Source: an uncultured Ignavibacteria bacterium
GTDB taxonomy: Bacteria; Bacteroidota; Ignavibacteria; Tepidaquicellales; OLB5
Direction of reading: 5' to 3'
DNA length: 64,000 nucleotides
Assembly: GCA_937873695.1 (NCBI GenBank)
Contig: CALMYL010000004.1
Location: 62,001 to 126,000 of the forward strand
Shown here: positions 17,394-25,964 of the stretch, in pieces
Layout: each line of letters starts with the position of its first letter
How positions within the stretch are numbered: the stretch's first letter is position 1
Notes under the pieces: model-generated
Databases searched by the model: none
Told to the model about the DNA's origin: nothing
What the model saw: the letters and a program-made list of their open reading frames with translations, nothing else
Program-made: the position numbers and the translations under genes

Positions 17394-17420
17394 TATTAGA
17401 TATTTCTAAAATTATTTTCT

Positions 17421-17579
17421 TGCTTCCCAAACTGGAGTTTGGGAAGCAGAGGTTCTTGACTTATTCCGAATCCGCCACAGCGGTCCAGTCAACCCCTCAT
17501 TCCCTCCAAAGGAGTTAAATTGACAATCCGGCACGGTTGACCAGTTTATCCCTCATTCCCAAACTCCAGTTTGGGAATG
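17421..17579. repeat. Palindrome cluster (CCCAAACT family)
   Basis: Two copies of the CCCAAACT(GG/CC)AGTTTGGG palindrome, at 17421-17448 with TGCTT/AAGCA outer bases and at 17554-17579 with CATT/AATG outer bases. Between them lie two decayed copies with CCGCCACAGCGG and CCGGCACGG cores. The cluster fills the gap between the VanZ and nnr genes. Confidence 0.7.
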
Positions 17580-17609
17580 TTGAAGCACAAGTTCTTATTG
17601 CATACAGAA

Positions 17610-19199
17610 TTAACCTAAAATCTCTGTAATAGCAGTGGGAATGAGCTTGATCAGATCCTGCTGCGAAGCAGATTGCTTGTTGCCGTACTTATCGTAGTAA
17701 ATATCAGCAAGCATACCGTGTACGTAATTGCCGCATATCATAGCGGTATTTACATTTCCTGATTGCGCCAGCAATGATACAATGATACCAGAAAGCACAT
17801 CGCCAGAACCGGCTGACCCTAACAGCTCATTGCCTGTATTATTGATATAAATATTTCCGTCACTTGTGCAGCTCAGCGATGTTTCTGATTTCAGCACAAC
17901 ATTAAGGTTATACTCTTTGGCAAATTCTCGTACAATTTCAAATCTGTTAGTGTTAATCTCGTCTGTAGTTTTACCTGTAAGCCGCGAGAACTCACCAACA
18001 TGCGGAGTAAGTATAATTTCACTCTCATTTTTTCTTTGTTTCAGTACTTCAATATTTCCTGCCAGCAATGTTAATGCATCAGCATCTATAACAAGCGGCC
18101 TGGGTGAATTGATTATCACATCAAAAAGAAAATTTGCGGTATCTTTATTGAGCGATAACCCCGGTCCGATAAGCACTGCATCAGCTTTGGATAGTTGCTT
18201 GAGTATTTTGGTGTAAGAATCACCTGCTATGGACCCATCAGGGGTTTCATCAAGCTCAGTTTTAATTACTTCATTCAGTTTCCTGCTGAAATGTGCGGTG
18301 ATTGACCGCGGATAAGCCGCAAGTACAGCTCCGCTGCCTACTTTTAAAGCTGCAAGTGAACTCATAATCACCGCACCTGAAAGTCCTTTTGAACCACCTA
18401 TTACAAGTGACTTACCATTAGAATATTTATACGAAGTCTTTTTCCTTTTTGGAAACAGACTCCTAACATCACTATCTTCAACTAAAAATTTATTGTAAAT
18501 ATTTACTCTTTCAAAACAATCATTTGTTATACCAATTGGTACAACATAAAGACTGCCTGTATTCTCTTTGCCCGCCCCGTAAAGAAGCTCAGTCTTAACT
18601 GCGCCCATTGTTACAGTGTGACAAGCATCAACTACCGCGCCGGTAGTATGACCTTCGCCTATTCCGCTTGGAACATCAACAGAAATTACATCTATATTTA
18701 TATTTTTACGCTTTAAGGTATTTATCTGTTCAATTACTTTTTCAAATATACCTGTCACGCTGCCTTTGGTTCCGCTGCCAAGCATTGCATCTATAATCAG
18801 CGCCTTGCCTTTTAGCTTTTTGAGAGAGGTATAGAGAATATCAGGATCATTTTCAGTGATCTTATGCATTCCGCAAATGCCTGATCCTAGTTTTGCAAGA
18901 ATTTCGAAATTTACAAGCGCGTCTCCTTTAAACTCACCCGGTTTGGATAAATTATATATATCAACGGGAATACCATTGATAAGGAAATGACGCGCAATTA
19001 CAAAGCCATCACCCGCATTATTGCCTTTACCGCAAACTATTACAATTGTTCTATCGGCAATATCCGGATATAACGATGTAATGACATCAAAAGTATTTTT
19101 GCCTGCATTTTCCATTAAAATTAAAGAGGGTATTCCCTCTTTTTCTATAATGGATTTTTCTGCTTCCCTGATTTCCGTGAATGTAAAGGCGGGTCTCAT
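17610..19199 (-). CDS. nnr: Bifunctional NAD(P)H-hydrate repair enzyme
   Basis: The N-terminal half (about 1-220) is an NAD(P)HX epimerase with VIVCGKGNNAGDGFVIARH and DAMLGSGTKG. The C-terminal half (about 245-529) is an ADP-dependent (S)-NAD(P)HX dehydratase with VIGGSKGLSGAVIMSS, TPHVGEFSRLTG and NELLGSAGSGDVLSGII. Together they repair hydrated NADH and NADPH. At 529 residues, it has the normal fused length. It lies 26 nt after rpe, in the GAF-PASTA-rpe-nnr run. Confidence 0.94.
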   Translation of the reverse strand: MRPAFTFTEIREAEKSIIEKEGIPSLILMENAGKNTFDVITSLYPDIADRTIVIVCGKGNNAGDGFVIARHFLINGIPVDIYNLSKPGEFKGDALVNFEILAKLGSGICGMHKITENDPDILYTSLKKLKGKALIIDAMLGSGTKGSVTGIFEKVIEQINTLKRKNINIDVISVDVPSGIGEGHTTGAVVDACHTVTMGAVKTELLYGAGKENTGSLYVVPIGITNDCFERVNIYNKFLVEDSDVRSLFPKRKKTSYKYSNGKSLVIGGSKGLSGAVIMSSLAALKVGSGAVLAAYPRSITAHFSRKLNEVIKTELDETPDGSIAGDSYTKILKQLSKADAVLIGPGLSLNKDTANFLFDVIINSPRPLVIDADALTLLAGNIEVLKQRKNESEIILTPHVGEFSRLTGKTTDEINTNRFEIVREFAKEYNLNVVLKSETSLSCTSDGNIYINNTGNELLGSAGSGDVLSGIIVSLLAQSGNVNTAMICGNYVHGMLADIYYDKYGNKQSASQQDLIKLIPTAITEILG

Positions 19200-19225
19200 A
19201 AAATTATATTTGATCTCAATTTAAT

Positions 19226-19879
19226 TCAATTAATTAATTTTTTCATTTCTGAAATTGTTGCTGCCGGATCGCTAGAACCGAACACAGCATTTCCGGCAAC
19301 GAAAACATTTACACCTGCATCGCTCAGCATTTTAATATTAGCAGTGCCTATACCGCCATCCATTTCTATGAATGTTTTACTCCCCGAAGCTTTTATCATT
19401 GCTGAGAGTTTTTTTGCTTTAGCGGTTGAGCTTTCTATGAACTTCTGTCCGCCGAAACCCGGGTTAACGGACATCAGCAGAATAAAATCAGCATATGGAA
19501 GGATCTCTTCGAGTACTTCAACAGTTGTTGCCGGATTAATAACGACTCCTGCTTTTGCACCCGCATCTTTAATTTGATTTACCAGGCGGTTCAAGTGATC
19601 TGTTGCTTCATAGTGAACGCTTATCCAGTCAGCCCCGGCTTTAGCAAATTCAACTACATACTTTTCCGGTTCGCTTATCATCAAATGCACATCCAACGGA
19701 AGCTTTGTAAGTTTGCGAATATCGGCAACCATTTTGGGTCCGAATGTTATATTCGGCACGAAGTGCCCGTCCATAACATCAAGATGCAGCAGGTCTGCAC
19801 CCGCCGCGGTGATCATTTCAATTTGTGAAGCTATCTGCGAAAAATCCGCTGAAAGTACTGAAGGAGCTATAAGTTTCAT
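19226..19879 (-). CDS. rpe: Ribulose-phosphate 3-epimerase
   Basis: A TIM-barrel enzyme that interconverts ribulose-5-phosphate and xylulose-5-phosphate in the pentose phosphate pathway. Metal and catalytic motifs are present: HLDVMDGHFVPNITFGP, VHYEA, MSVNPGFGGQKF and EMDGGIG. At 217 residues it is normal. It lies 6 nt after the PASTA gene. It supplies substrate for the split transketolase encoded at 28448-30835. Confidence 0.96.
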   Translation of the reverse strand: MKLIAPSVLSADFSQIASQIEMITAAGADLLHLDVMDGHFVPNITFGPKMVADIRKLTKLPLDVHLMISEPEKYVVEFAKAGADWISVHYEATDHLNRLVNQIKDAGAKAGVVINPATTVEVLEEILPYADFILLMSVNPGFGGQKFIESSTAKAKKLSAMIKASGSKTFIEMDGGIGTANIKMLSDAGVNVFVAGNAVFGSSDPAATISEMKKLIN

Positions 19880-19885
19880 AATTTA

Positions 19886-20887
19886 TCAGAAGTTCGTACC
19901 GCCGTCTTTTTCATTCTTAGGCTTAGGTGTGGATTTCTTCTCGTCCTTTTTATCGTTTGATTTTTTATCGTTAGATTTCTTATCCGTCGGTTTGGTTTTT
20001 ACATCTCCTTTTTTATCTTTATCAGTTGGTTTTGTTTTTACATCTTCTTTTTTATCGCTCTTCTTATCATCCTTTTTCGTATCATCTTTAAAATCATTGT
20101 TATCAGGCTGAATTTCTTCTTCCTTTTCTTTCAAACCGTCTTCTTCACCTTCGATAATAATCTTCTTTTTATTTTCCCTGTTCACAAACACATCAATTTT
20201 CTGATTTTCTTTTGCCATCGTGTTTGATTTAGGGTACTGGTCAATAACAGCATTAAGCGGTACATTTGTAGATGGCTGGTAATTCACCTTACCAAGCGTA
20301 AGCTTGTTTACAGCAAGAAGTTTTTTAGCTTCTTCGAGATTTTTTCCGGTCAAATCAGGTACTTTAATATCACCGGCATCCATACCTGTTGATACTATTA
20401 CGCCAATGCGTGTATCTTTCTTTACCTTTGAGCCTGCATTTTCGATCTGCGCCAGTACAATACCTGTAGGATACTGAGCCGAAGGCCGGTATTCAACTTC
20501 CTGCACTTCAAGATTACGCTGGTCCAGCATAAACTTTGCTTCTCTTAAAGTCCTGCCAACCAGATTGGGAACATCGTAGAGCTGTTCACCGCCGCTTATA
20601 ATGAGATATATCCTTCTGCCATCCTTAACAACCTGGTCGGCCGGGGGATTCTGATCTACAACAGTACCTATAGGTTTTGCGGGGTCATAACGGATATCGC
20701 CCTGCAGTCCTTCAAGTCCGGCATCATCAAGCTGTTTTTTAGCTTCTTCGTATGAAAGTCCCACAACTGCCGGCACTTTCACGAGTGTATCATGCCTTAC
20801 ATACCACGGCATGACAATAAAATTCATAAGCAGAACAGCAATAAATAATCCTGCAATTCCGATAAGTAATTTTTTCCAGAACTTCAT
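19886..20887 (-). CDS. Membrane-anchored PASTA-repeat protein without a kinase domain
   Basis: One N-terminal helix (about 8-30) is followed by three PASTA domains at about 36-100, 103-168 and 173-236, each opening with a VPxLxG-type strand (VPAVVGLSYEEA, VPNLVGRTLREA, VPDLTGKNLEEA). The tail from 240 to 333 is a low-complexity Lys/Asp/Thr repeat with KTKPTDK units. PASTA domains bind peptidoglycan or its precursors. Usually they hang from a Ser/Thr kinase or a penicillin-binding protein; neither is present here. The domains should face the periplasm. The tail looks disordered. It lies 2 nt after the GAF gene. Confidence 0.88.
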   Translation of the reverse strand: MKFWKKLLIGIAGLFIAVLLMNFIVMPWYVRHDTLVKVPAVVGLSYEEAKKQLDDAGLEGLQGDIRYDPAKPIGTVVDQNPPADQVVKDGRRIYLIISGGEQLYDVPNLVGRTLREAKFMLDQRNLEVQEVEYRPSAQYPTGIVLAQIENAGSKVKKDTRIGVIVSTGMDAGDIKVPDLTGKNLEEAKKLLAVNKLTLGKVNYQPSTNVPLNAVIDQYPKSNTMAKENQKIDVFVNRENKKKIIIEGEEDGLKEKEEEIQPDNNDFKDDTKKDDKKSDKKEDVKTKPTDKDKKGDVKTKPTDKKSNDKKSNDKKDEKKSTPKPKNEKDGGTNF

Positions 20888-20889
20888 GT

Positions 20890-23268
20890 TTACTCTTTAA
20901 TAAACTCTTTAATTTCGTTTTTAAAATCAACATCATTTTTGAGGGTATTTTCAAACACCCCGGAGGCAAGATCCACAGATACGCGCAGAGCCTTTAATCC
21001 ATAAACTCCCTGCAGGTCCTCAAGTTCCATAAATTCCACATCTTTTTTCAGAAAACCTTTAGACTGCAGATATTCAATGTACTGCAGGTACTCCGTTGCT
21101 TCTGACTGCTGCGTGTAAACAATAGCAATCTTGCCCGGCTGCGTCAGTCTTTCTTCTTTTCCGCGAATTTCAGCCTTATCAATGCGTTTCTTCATTATCT
21201 CATAATGCACATTATAAGTGCCGTCAACATCAAACTTCTTTTGGTCATGATGAAAGCGGATTGAAAGCGGCGCGTTCTGCACCAGAATAAGATGAGCAAG
21301 ATCGATCGGAATTTTAAGCATTGGCTTAATTTTCTCTGACATCGCCGCGACTTTACACATTAAAATGAACTGCCACAATCTCAGGTTCTTTAAATAAACG
21401 GGATGGAATCTTTCTTTTTCGGATATCTCATCACCTATATACATTGTATACTCAACGCCATCGGTTTTGTACTTTTCGAAATAATGCGGAAAAATTGACT
21501 GCGCATATTCTTCTTCATCATCTACTATAGAAGCAATATTTTCGTTCAGCAATTTGACACTCTGTTCATATTCCTTGCGTTTATCGTATAAAACACCAAG
21601 GTCGCTATCAATTGCGCTATTATAAAAATTAACCGCGTCCAGAGTTTTACCGCTGAATTCAGAAACGCTGCTGAATAGCGGCTCAATTTCTTTCTTAAGA
21701 AATGATACTATACTTGCTTCATCGCCCGAATGCAGACCTATGGCAAGTGATTTGATATGCTTATCGATCTTGTAAGTAAGGTGTTCAAACTCCGGCATCA
21801 TTTTTACCTCTGCTGCGGAATTTATTATATTTTTCGCCAATTCCAGATTTTCTGTAAGGTCCTGCTGAATAGCCCTGTTCCTTATGACAGATGAATTCCT
21901 GATATCAGAAAGAGCGTAAAGCGGATATACATCACGGAAGATTATTTCTTCCATATGCGCAAACTCATCGGAATTCTCTTTTTCTATCAGGTTCAATGCA
22001 GCCTTGCGGAAGCGCCACTCAACTGCCGGGTGTACTGCCGTACATTTTTCCTTAATGATAGCCTGAATGCGGTTTTCCATATCCTCCAGGCTGCGTTTAA
22101 GCGCAAGAGAAAACAGCGGAAGGATCTCGATAAGTTTTAATGCGTTTATTGAATTAAGCGAACCGGGCTTTGATGAACCAAGTTCTATTACACCAATAGT
22201 CTTCCCTTCAAATATTAAAGGTGCGACCATCAGGTTCTTAACTCCCAGGTTACCAATTTCCCTTTCAACCTGTGTGCATTTAGGCATCATAGTAAGGTCA
22301 TATATTATCTGCGGTTCTCCGGTTTTAACAGCAAGATCATAAATTGAGTCGTCATACTGTTTGCATTTTTCAGCGCACATATCACTCATTACAAAACTCT
22401 GGCCAACTTTGGTACCGGTACGCATAATTCTTGTCTTATCATCTGAAAATGAAACGATACCAAGTTTAAGATCGGGATTGCGGAACATTGTGCGGATACG
22501 GTTTTCAACTTTTTCAAAACCACCGTTTGTTACAAGGATATTTTTATCAAGCAGATCAAATTTCAATTTACTTAGCGCTTCCTGGTCAGTTACTTCAAAC
22601 ATATTCACAACAAGGAAGCCGTGGAACTCGATAAGATGAGCCGGGATTACCTCGTTCCAGAGATCGATATTAAAAACATTTTCGGCCAGCCTGGTTACCT
22701 GCTCTTTGGAAATTTCAGGAAGTGCGCCCTGAATATTGATATCAATGAACCTGTCATCAAGATTCATCTTAAAATATCTTTCAAGGCCTGTATCTTTATC
22801 TTTTATGGTTCTGATCAATGGAACGACTATTGTCATATCAATATTATGCACCCTTCTCAAAATGCCTGCATACACTGTAATTATTTTGCCGATATTAAAA
22901 AACTCCTCAGATACATTCAGATCATGAGTGAAATCGTCATTTTCATCAACAAACAACTCGTTAAACCGCGGAGTAGCATATATTGAAGTACTCAATAACG
23001 GCTGGCAAACTGATGTGAGATTTGTATTCCGGTACGCAGGAGTAAAAACTGCAGACATAAGTGAATCAACCAGTTTTTCATGCTTTTTGAGTACGGAATA
23101 ATCAGTAATAACCCCGTTTAATTCCGGCACTTGCTCGATATCGTGCACCAGCCTTCGTGCAAAATCAGTGCTTAAGCACTCTTCGGCTTCATTTGCGGTA
23201 TTTCTCCAGAAATCGATCAGCTTTTTCAGAGAAAACGAGGATTTAAACGGGAATTCTAAGTTTTTCAT
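20890..23268 (-). CDS. Large GAF-domain protein of unknown function
   Basis: 792 residues with no membrane helix or signal peptide. Residues about 250-392 form a GAF domain (MVAPLIFEGKTIGVIELGSS is the typical last strand pair). The N-terminal 240 and C-terminal 390 residues match no family I recognise; the latter is mainly helical and includes RFHHDQKKFDVDGTYNVHYE and a KIAIVYTQQSEATEYLQYIEYL segment. GAF domains sense small ligands or form dimers. Proteins of this overall layout occur in Bacteroidota. A -7 element lies 16 nt upstream. It heads a four-gene run with the PASTA protein 2 nt behind. Confidence 0.72.
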   Translation of the reverse strand: MKNLEFPFKSSFSLKKLIDFWRNTANEAEECLSTDFARRLVHDIEQVPELNGVITDYSVLKKHEKLVDSLMSAVFTPAYRNTNLTSVCQPLLSTSIYATPRFNELFVDENDDFTHDLNVSEEFFNIGKIITVYAGILRRVHNIDMTIVVPLIRTIKDKDTGLERYFKMNLDDRFIDINIQGALPEISKEQVTRLAENVFNIDLWNEVIPAHLIEFHGFLVVNMFEVTDQEALSKLKFDLLDKNILVTNGGFEKVENRIRTMFRNPDLKLGIVSFSDDKTRIMRTGTKVGQSFVMSDMCAEKCKQYDDSIYDLAVKTGEPQIIYDLTMMPKCTQVEREIGNLGVKNLMVAPLIFEGKTIGVIELGSSKPGSLNSINALKLIEILPLFSLALKRSLEDMENRIQAIIKEKCTAVHPAVEWRFRKAALNLIEKENSDEFAHMEEIIFRDVYPLYALSDIRNSSVIRNRAIQQDLTENLELAKNIINSAAEVKMMPEFEHLTYKIDKHIKSLAIGLHSGDEASIVSFLKKEIEPLFSSVSEFSGKTLDAVNFYNSAIDSDLGVLYDKRKEYEQSVKLLNENIASIVDDEEEYAQSIFPHYFEKYKTDGVEYTMYIGDEISEKERFHPVYLKNLRLWQFILMCKVAAMSEKIKPMLKIPIDLAHLILVQNAPLSIRFHHDQKKFDVDGTYNVHYEIMKKRIDKAEIRGKEERLTQPGKIAIVYTQQSEATEYLQYIEYLQSKGFLKKDVEFMELEDLQGVYGLKALRVSVDLASGVFENTLKNDVDFKNEIKEFIKE

Positions 23269-23284
23269 ATATTTTATGACGCCC

Positions 23285-23292
23285 CAAATATA
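23285..23292 (-). promoter_or_regulatory. -7 element upstream of the GAF gene
   Basis: On the minus strand this reads TATATTTG, an exact TAnnTTTG, ending 16 nt before the ATG at 23268. No TTTG was found at the expected -33 distance, so the call is tentative. Confidence 0.35.
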
Positions 23293-23842
23293 AGGTTTAT
23301 TGTATAATTATATGACATAAAAAACCGGTATGTAGTTTCAGGGCTATTATCATGTTCAATTTTTGATAAGTGTTAAGACTGATAAAATCTTTAACCACGA
23401 ATTTCACACTTGCCTTACTGAACGGAGAGAAGGAAGGAATTGCACGAAATGAATGTATTTTTTTCCAATATATTACATTTTGAACATTCTATTGTTTACA
23501 TACAGTCTAAAAAATGCAATGGACATCACTTTGTAGAAAGATTCTGATTCTCTGTCTCTCAGTTGTTATATTCTTTCAGAACACCACCATTGGATTTTAT
23601 TGCGAGAAATATCATTTGATTTCTTTTAGGGGCTAAAGCCCGTATGTCCGTTGTTCAATATTCCACGACCTAAAGGTCGTGGCAATTACATTAGAAAAAA
23701 ACTCTGATGCTCTGTTTCTCTGTTGTAAGTTGCATTAGACTCTTCATAATCTTTGAGTCTTTGAGTCTTTGCCACGACTTTCGTTTTTTGAAAGTTGTCC
23801 GCTTTTTGTTTTGATTTTAAAGATTTTAAAATCATTTTTCCG
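23293..23842. other. Repeat-rich intergenic region, no gene seen
   Basis: No credible coding region. It contains a CCACGAATT/TTGCACGAA-type repeat fragment near 23395-23450, GGGCTAAAGCCC near 23631-23642, a CCACGACCTAAAGGTCGTGG palindrome at 23664-23683, CTCTG-type 8-mers near 23702-23727 and a triplicated CTTTGAGT motif near 23748-23772. The mosaic of unrelated short repeats separates the divergent GAF and deaminase genes. Confidence 0.55.
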
Positions 23843-23850
23843 TATTTTTG
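23843..23850 (+). promoter_or_regulatory. -7 element for the deaminase gene
   Basis: TATTTTTG, an exact TAnnTTTG, ends 20 nt before the ATG at 23871. No convincing -33 TTTG lies 17-21 nt upstream. Confidence 0.35.
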
Positions 23851-23870
23851 TATATTAATCATTATAAATT

Positions 23871-24344
23871 ATGACAAGTGACGAAAAGTACATGCAGATG
23901 GCAATCGATAAATGCCGCGAAGGTGTTGATGCGGGTCAGACCCCTTTTGCTGCATGCATTGTTAAGAACAATGAAGTGATAGCATGTGACCATAACATCG
24001 TATGGGAAAGCACTGATATTACCGCTCACGGTGAAATTCACGCTATACGAAATGCATGCAGACATATTAATGATATTGATCTTAGCGGCTGCACGATATA
24101 CTCAACATGCGAGCCGTGTCCAATGTGCTTTACTGCAATTCACTGGGCAAGGATAGATAAAATTTTCTATGGCGCTGATATTGCCGATGCGGAGCGGTTT
24201 GGATTCAATGAGCTGAAGGTTTCTAACCAGATGCTTAAGGAAATGGGATTGAGCAATGTGCAGATAATCGGGGATTTTATGAAGAAGGAATGTGTTGAAG
24301 TATTTGAATACTGGGCTCAGAAGAAGGATAAACGAGTCTATTGA
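23871..24344 (+). CDS. Nucleoside/guanine deaminase
   Basis: Zinc-dependent hydrolytic deaminase of the cytidine/deoxycytidylate deaminase superfamily. The active site is complete: His53 and Glu55 in TAHGEIHAIR, and Cys83 and Cys86 in STCEPCPMC. Length (157), the AIHWARIDKIFYGAD segment and a C-terminus ending in an aromatic residue (KKDKRVY) fit the GuaD-type guanine deaminases better than TadA. It converts guanine to xanthine if that reading is right. It is a single-gene unit with its own -7 element. Confidence 0.85.
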   Translation: MTSDEKYMQMAIDKCREGVDAGQTPFAACIVKNNEVIACDHNIVWESTDITAHGEIHAIRNACRHINDIDLSGCTIYSTCEPCPMCFTAIHWARIDKIFYGADIADAERFGFNELKVSNQMLKEMGLSNVQIIGDFMKKECVEVFEYWAQKKDKRVY

Positions 24345-24422
24345 GCCTATAAAATTGTTCAATTTTGCATTAATCAGGCAAAAATAGTGATTTACGTTAA
24401 CTGAAATAGCCTGTTATTTAAG

Positions 24423-24453
24423 TTGATTTTGGATTAGAATTCATATAAATTTG
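24423..24453 (+). promoter_or_regulatory. Promoter for the first T9SS cargo gene
   Basis: TTG at 24423-24425, a 20-nt spacer, then TAAATTTG at 24446-24453, which ends 20 nt before the ATG. Both elements match the Bacteroidota consensus. Confidence 0.5.
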
Positions 24454-24473
24454 TTAAAATTATCAATCAAAAA

Positions 24474-25217
24474 ATGAAAAAAATCTTTTTAGCTTTTGCA
24501 TTAATTTTAGTTTCAAGCTACACATTTTCACAGGGTTTTACATTTACAAGAGTTGGACCCGAAACTATTACAATCACGGATACTAATGCATTTGAGGGGT
24601 ACATAGAAGCCATTCTGAATCCCAATTCCGGATCACAGGACATAAGAGTTATCAGGATTATTGAAGATCTGACCCCAAGCTGGCAGCCGCTTGGAACAGC
24701 TATATGTAATTATCAGAGCTGCTTTCCGCCTGATACTGACACAGTGACAGCATCATACAGTTCTGCTACAAATGCTGATGATATCCTTTCATTCCATTTC
24801 TACTGCAGAACAGTTGAAAATGTATTTGTTCAAGGTGCCGGTCATATGAGAATAAGAGCAGAACTGGTTTCAAACCCTTCACAGTATATTGAACTTGATT
24901 TCAGAGCAAATACATCACAGACTATAGGTATTACAAACATAAGCAGTGTTGCAAATGAATTCAGTTTATCACAGAATTATCCGAATCCGTTTAACCCGAA
25001 TACCAAAATAAACTTTTCAATTCCAAAGAGCGATTATGTTTCATTGAGAGTTTATGATATGCTGGGACGCGAAGTAAGTGTACTTGTAAACGGGCAGTTA
25101 ACTGCCGGTGAGTACCAGGCTGATTTTAACGCTAAGGGACTTTCAAGCGGAATGTATTATTATTCACTGCGCGCAGGTGAATACGTTGATGTGAAGAAAA
25201 TGGTTTTAGTTAAATAG
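24474..25217 (+). CDS. Secreted protein with T9SS type A sorting domain
   Basis: Signal peptide of about 19 residues ending near TFSQG. The central ~140 residues are beta-rich with four Cys (CNYQSCFPP, YCRT) and match no family I know. The last ~85 residues are a T9SS C-terminal sorting domain: LSQNYPNPFNPNTKINFSIP, then YDMLGREVSVLVNG, and a basic end VKKMVLVK. The protein should cross the outer membrane through the type IX system, with the tail removed or used for anchoring. Three 9-nt tandem repeats follow the stop codon directly. Confidence 0.85.
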   Translation: MKKIFLAFALILVSSYTFSQGFTFTRVGPETITITDTNAFEGYIEAILNPNSGSQDIRVIRIIEDLTPSWQPLGTAICNYQSCFPPDTDTVTASYSSATNADDILSFHFYCRTVENVFVQGAGHMRIRAELVSNPSQYIELDFRANTSQTIGITNISSVANEFSLSQNYPNPFNPNTKINFSIPKSDYVSLRVYDMLGREVSVLVNGQLTAGEYQADFNAKGLSSGMYYYSLRAGEYVDVKKMVLVK

Positions 25218-25244
25218 ACCTTGATTACCTTGATTACCTTGATT
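25218..25244. repeat. Three perfect 9-nt tandem repeats after a stop codon
   Basis: ACCTTGATT occurs three times without a mismatch at 25218-25226, 25227-25235 and 25236-25244, beginning at the base after the TAG of the T9SS gene. Confidence 0.85.
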
Positions 25245-25261
25245 AAAGGATTGAACTAATC

Positions 25262-25310
25262 AAATTCCCCTCTTGAGAGGGGTGGCTCGAAGAGACGGGG
25301 TGTGTAAGAA
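25262..25310. repeat. Hairpin repeat with CCCCTCTTGAGAGGGG core
   Basis: The core CCCCTCTTGAGAGGGG is a perfect palindrome with no loop, followed by a GACGGGGTGTGT tail. A second small hairpin with a CCCCAAAGGGG core lies at about 25430-25441. Both are in the gap before the NuoI-like gene. Confidence 0.5.
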
Positions 25311-25460
25311 GAGCTGGAGGGATATAGATTGTAATATTGGAACAGATTGAGTTTTATTTTGTTTTAAATAATAGGATTAAATAATTTAGAAGTTAGAATA
25401 AAGATCGAAAATTGAGATTCCCGCTTTCGCCCCAAAGGGGTTAACAGGGAATAGAAAATT

Positions 25461-25964
25461 ATGGCAGAAATACCGCAGGTTAGAAGTAAAGATCTCACGT
25501 TATTAGAGAAAACATATTTACCGCAGATAGTGGGCGGGTTGTGGCTGACATTTAAACAGATGTTTCAGCCGAAAGTAACAAGGCAGTACCCCGAAGAGAA
25601 ATGGGCACCGCCAACAGCTTTCCGCGGCAGGCCCGTTCTGGTGAAAGCCGAGAACGGCATCGAAAGATGCGTTGCATGCGGTTTATGTTCAAGGGTTTGT
25701 CCCGCTTTAGCTATTGAAGTTCAGGCAAATGAAGTTGCAACTCAGGAAAAAGAAAGATACCCCGAAAAATTTGAAATTAACATGCTAAGGTGTATTTTCT
25801 GCGGCTTTTGCGAAGAGGTCTGCCCTGAAGAGGCAATTGTAATGAGCGATGAATATATACTGTCTTTCACTTCCCAGGAAGAAGCCATATTCGGCAAAGA
25901 CAGGCTTCTTATGAGCGAACGCCGCTTAAAGAAGCGTTTGGAATTTTTACATGAGAATGTATGA
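25461..25964 (+). CDS. NuoI-like 2[4Fe-4S] ferredoxin subunit, stand-alone
   Basis: Two complete [4Fe-4S] motifs are present: CVACGLCSRVCP (about 72-83) and CIFCGFCEEVCP (about 112-123). The N-terminal helix region IVGGLWLTFKQMFQPKVTRQYPEEK and the C-terminal SFTSQEEAIFGKDRLL segment match NuoI, the subunit of NADH:quinone oxidoreductase that carries clusters N6a and N6b. No other nuo gene is present in the window. The stop overlaps the start of the next gene by four bases (ATGA), so it is translationally coupled to a T9SS cargo. Confidence 0.88.
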   Translation: MAEIPQVRSKDLTLLEKTYLPQIVGGLWLTFKQMFQPKVTRQYPEEKWAPPTAFRGRPVLVKAENGIERCVACGLCSRVCPALAIEVQANEVATQEKERYPEKFEINMLRCIFCGFCEEVCPEEAIVMSDEYILSFTSQEEAIFGKDRLLMSERRLKKRLEFLHENV

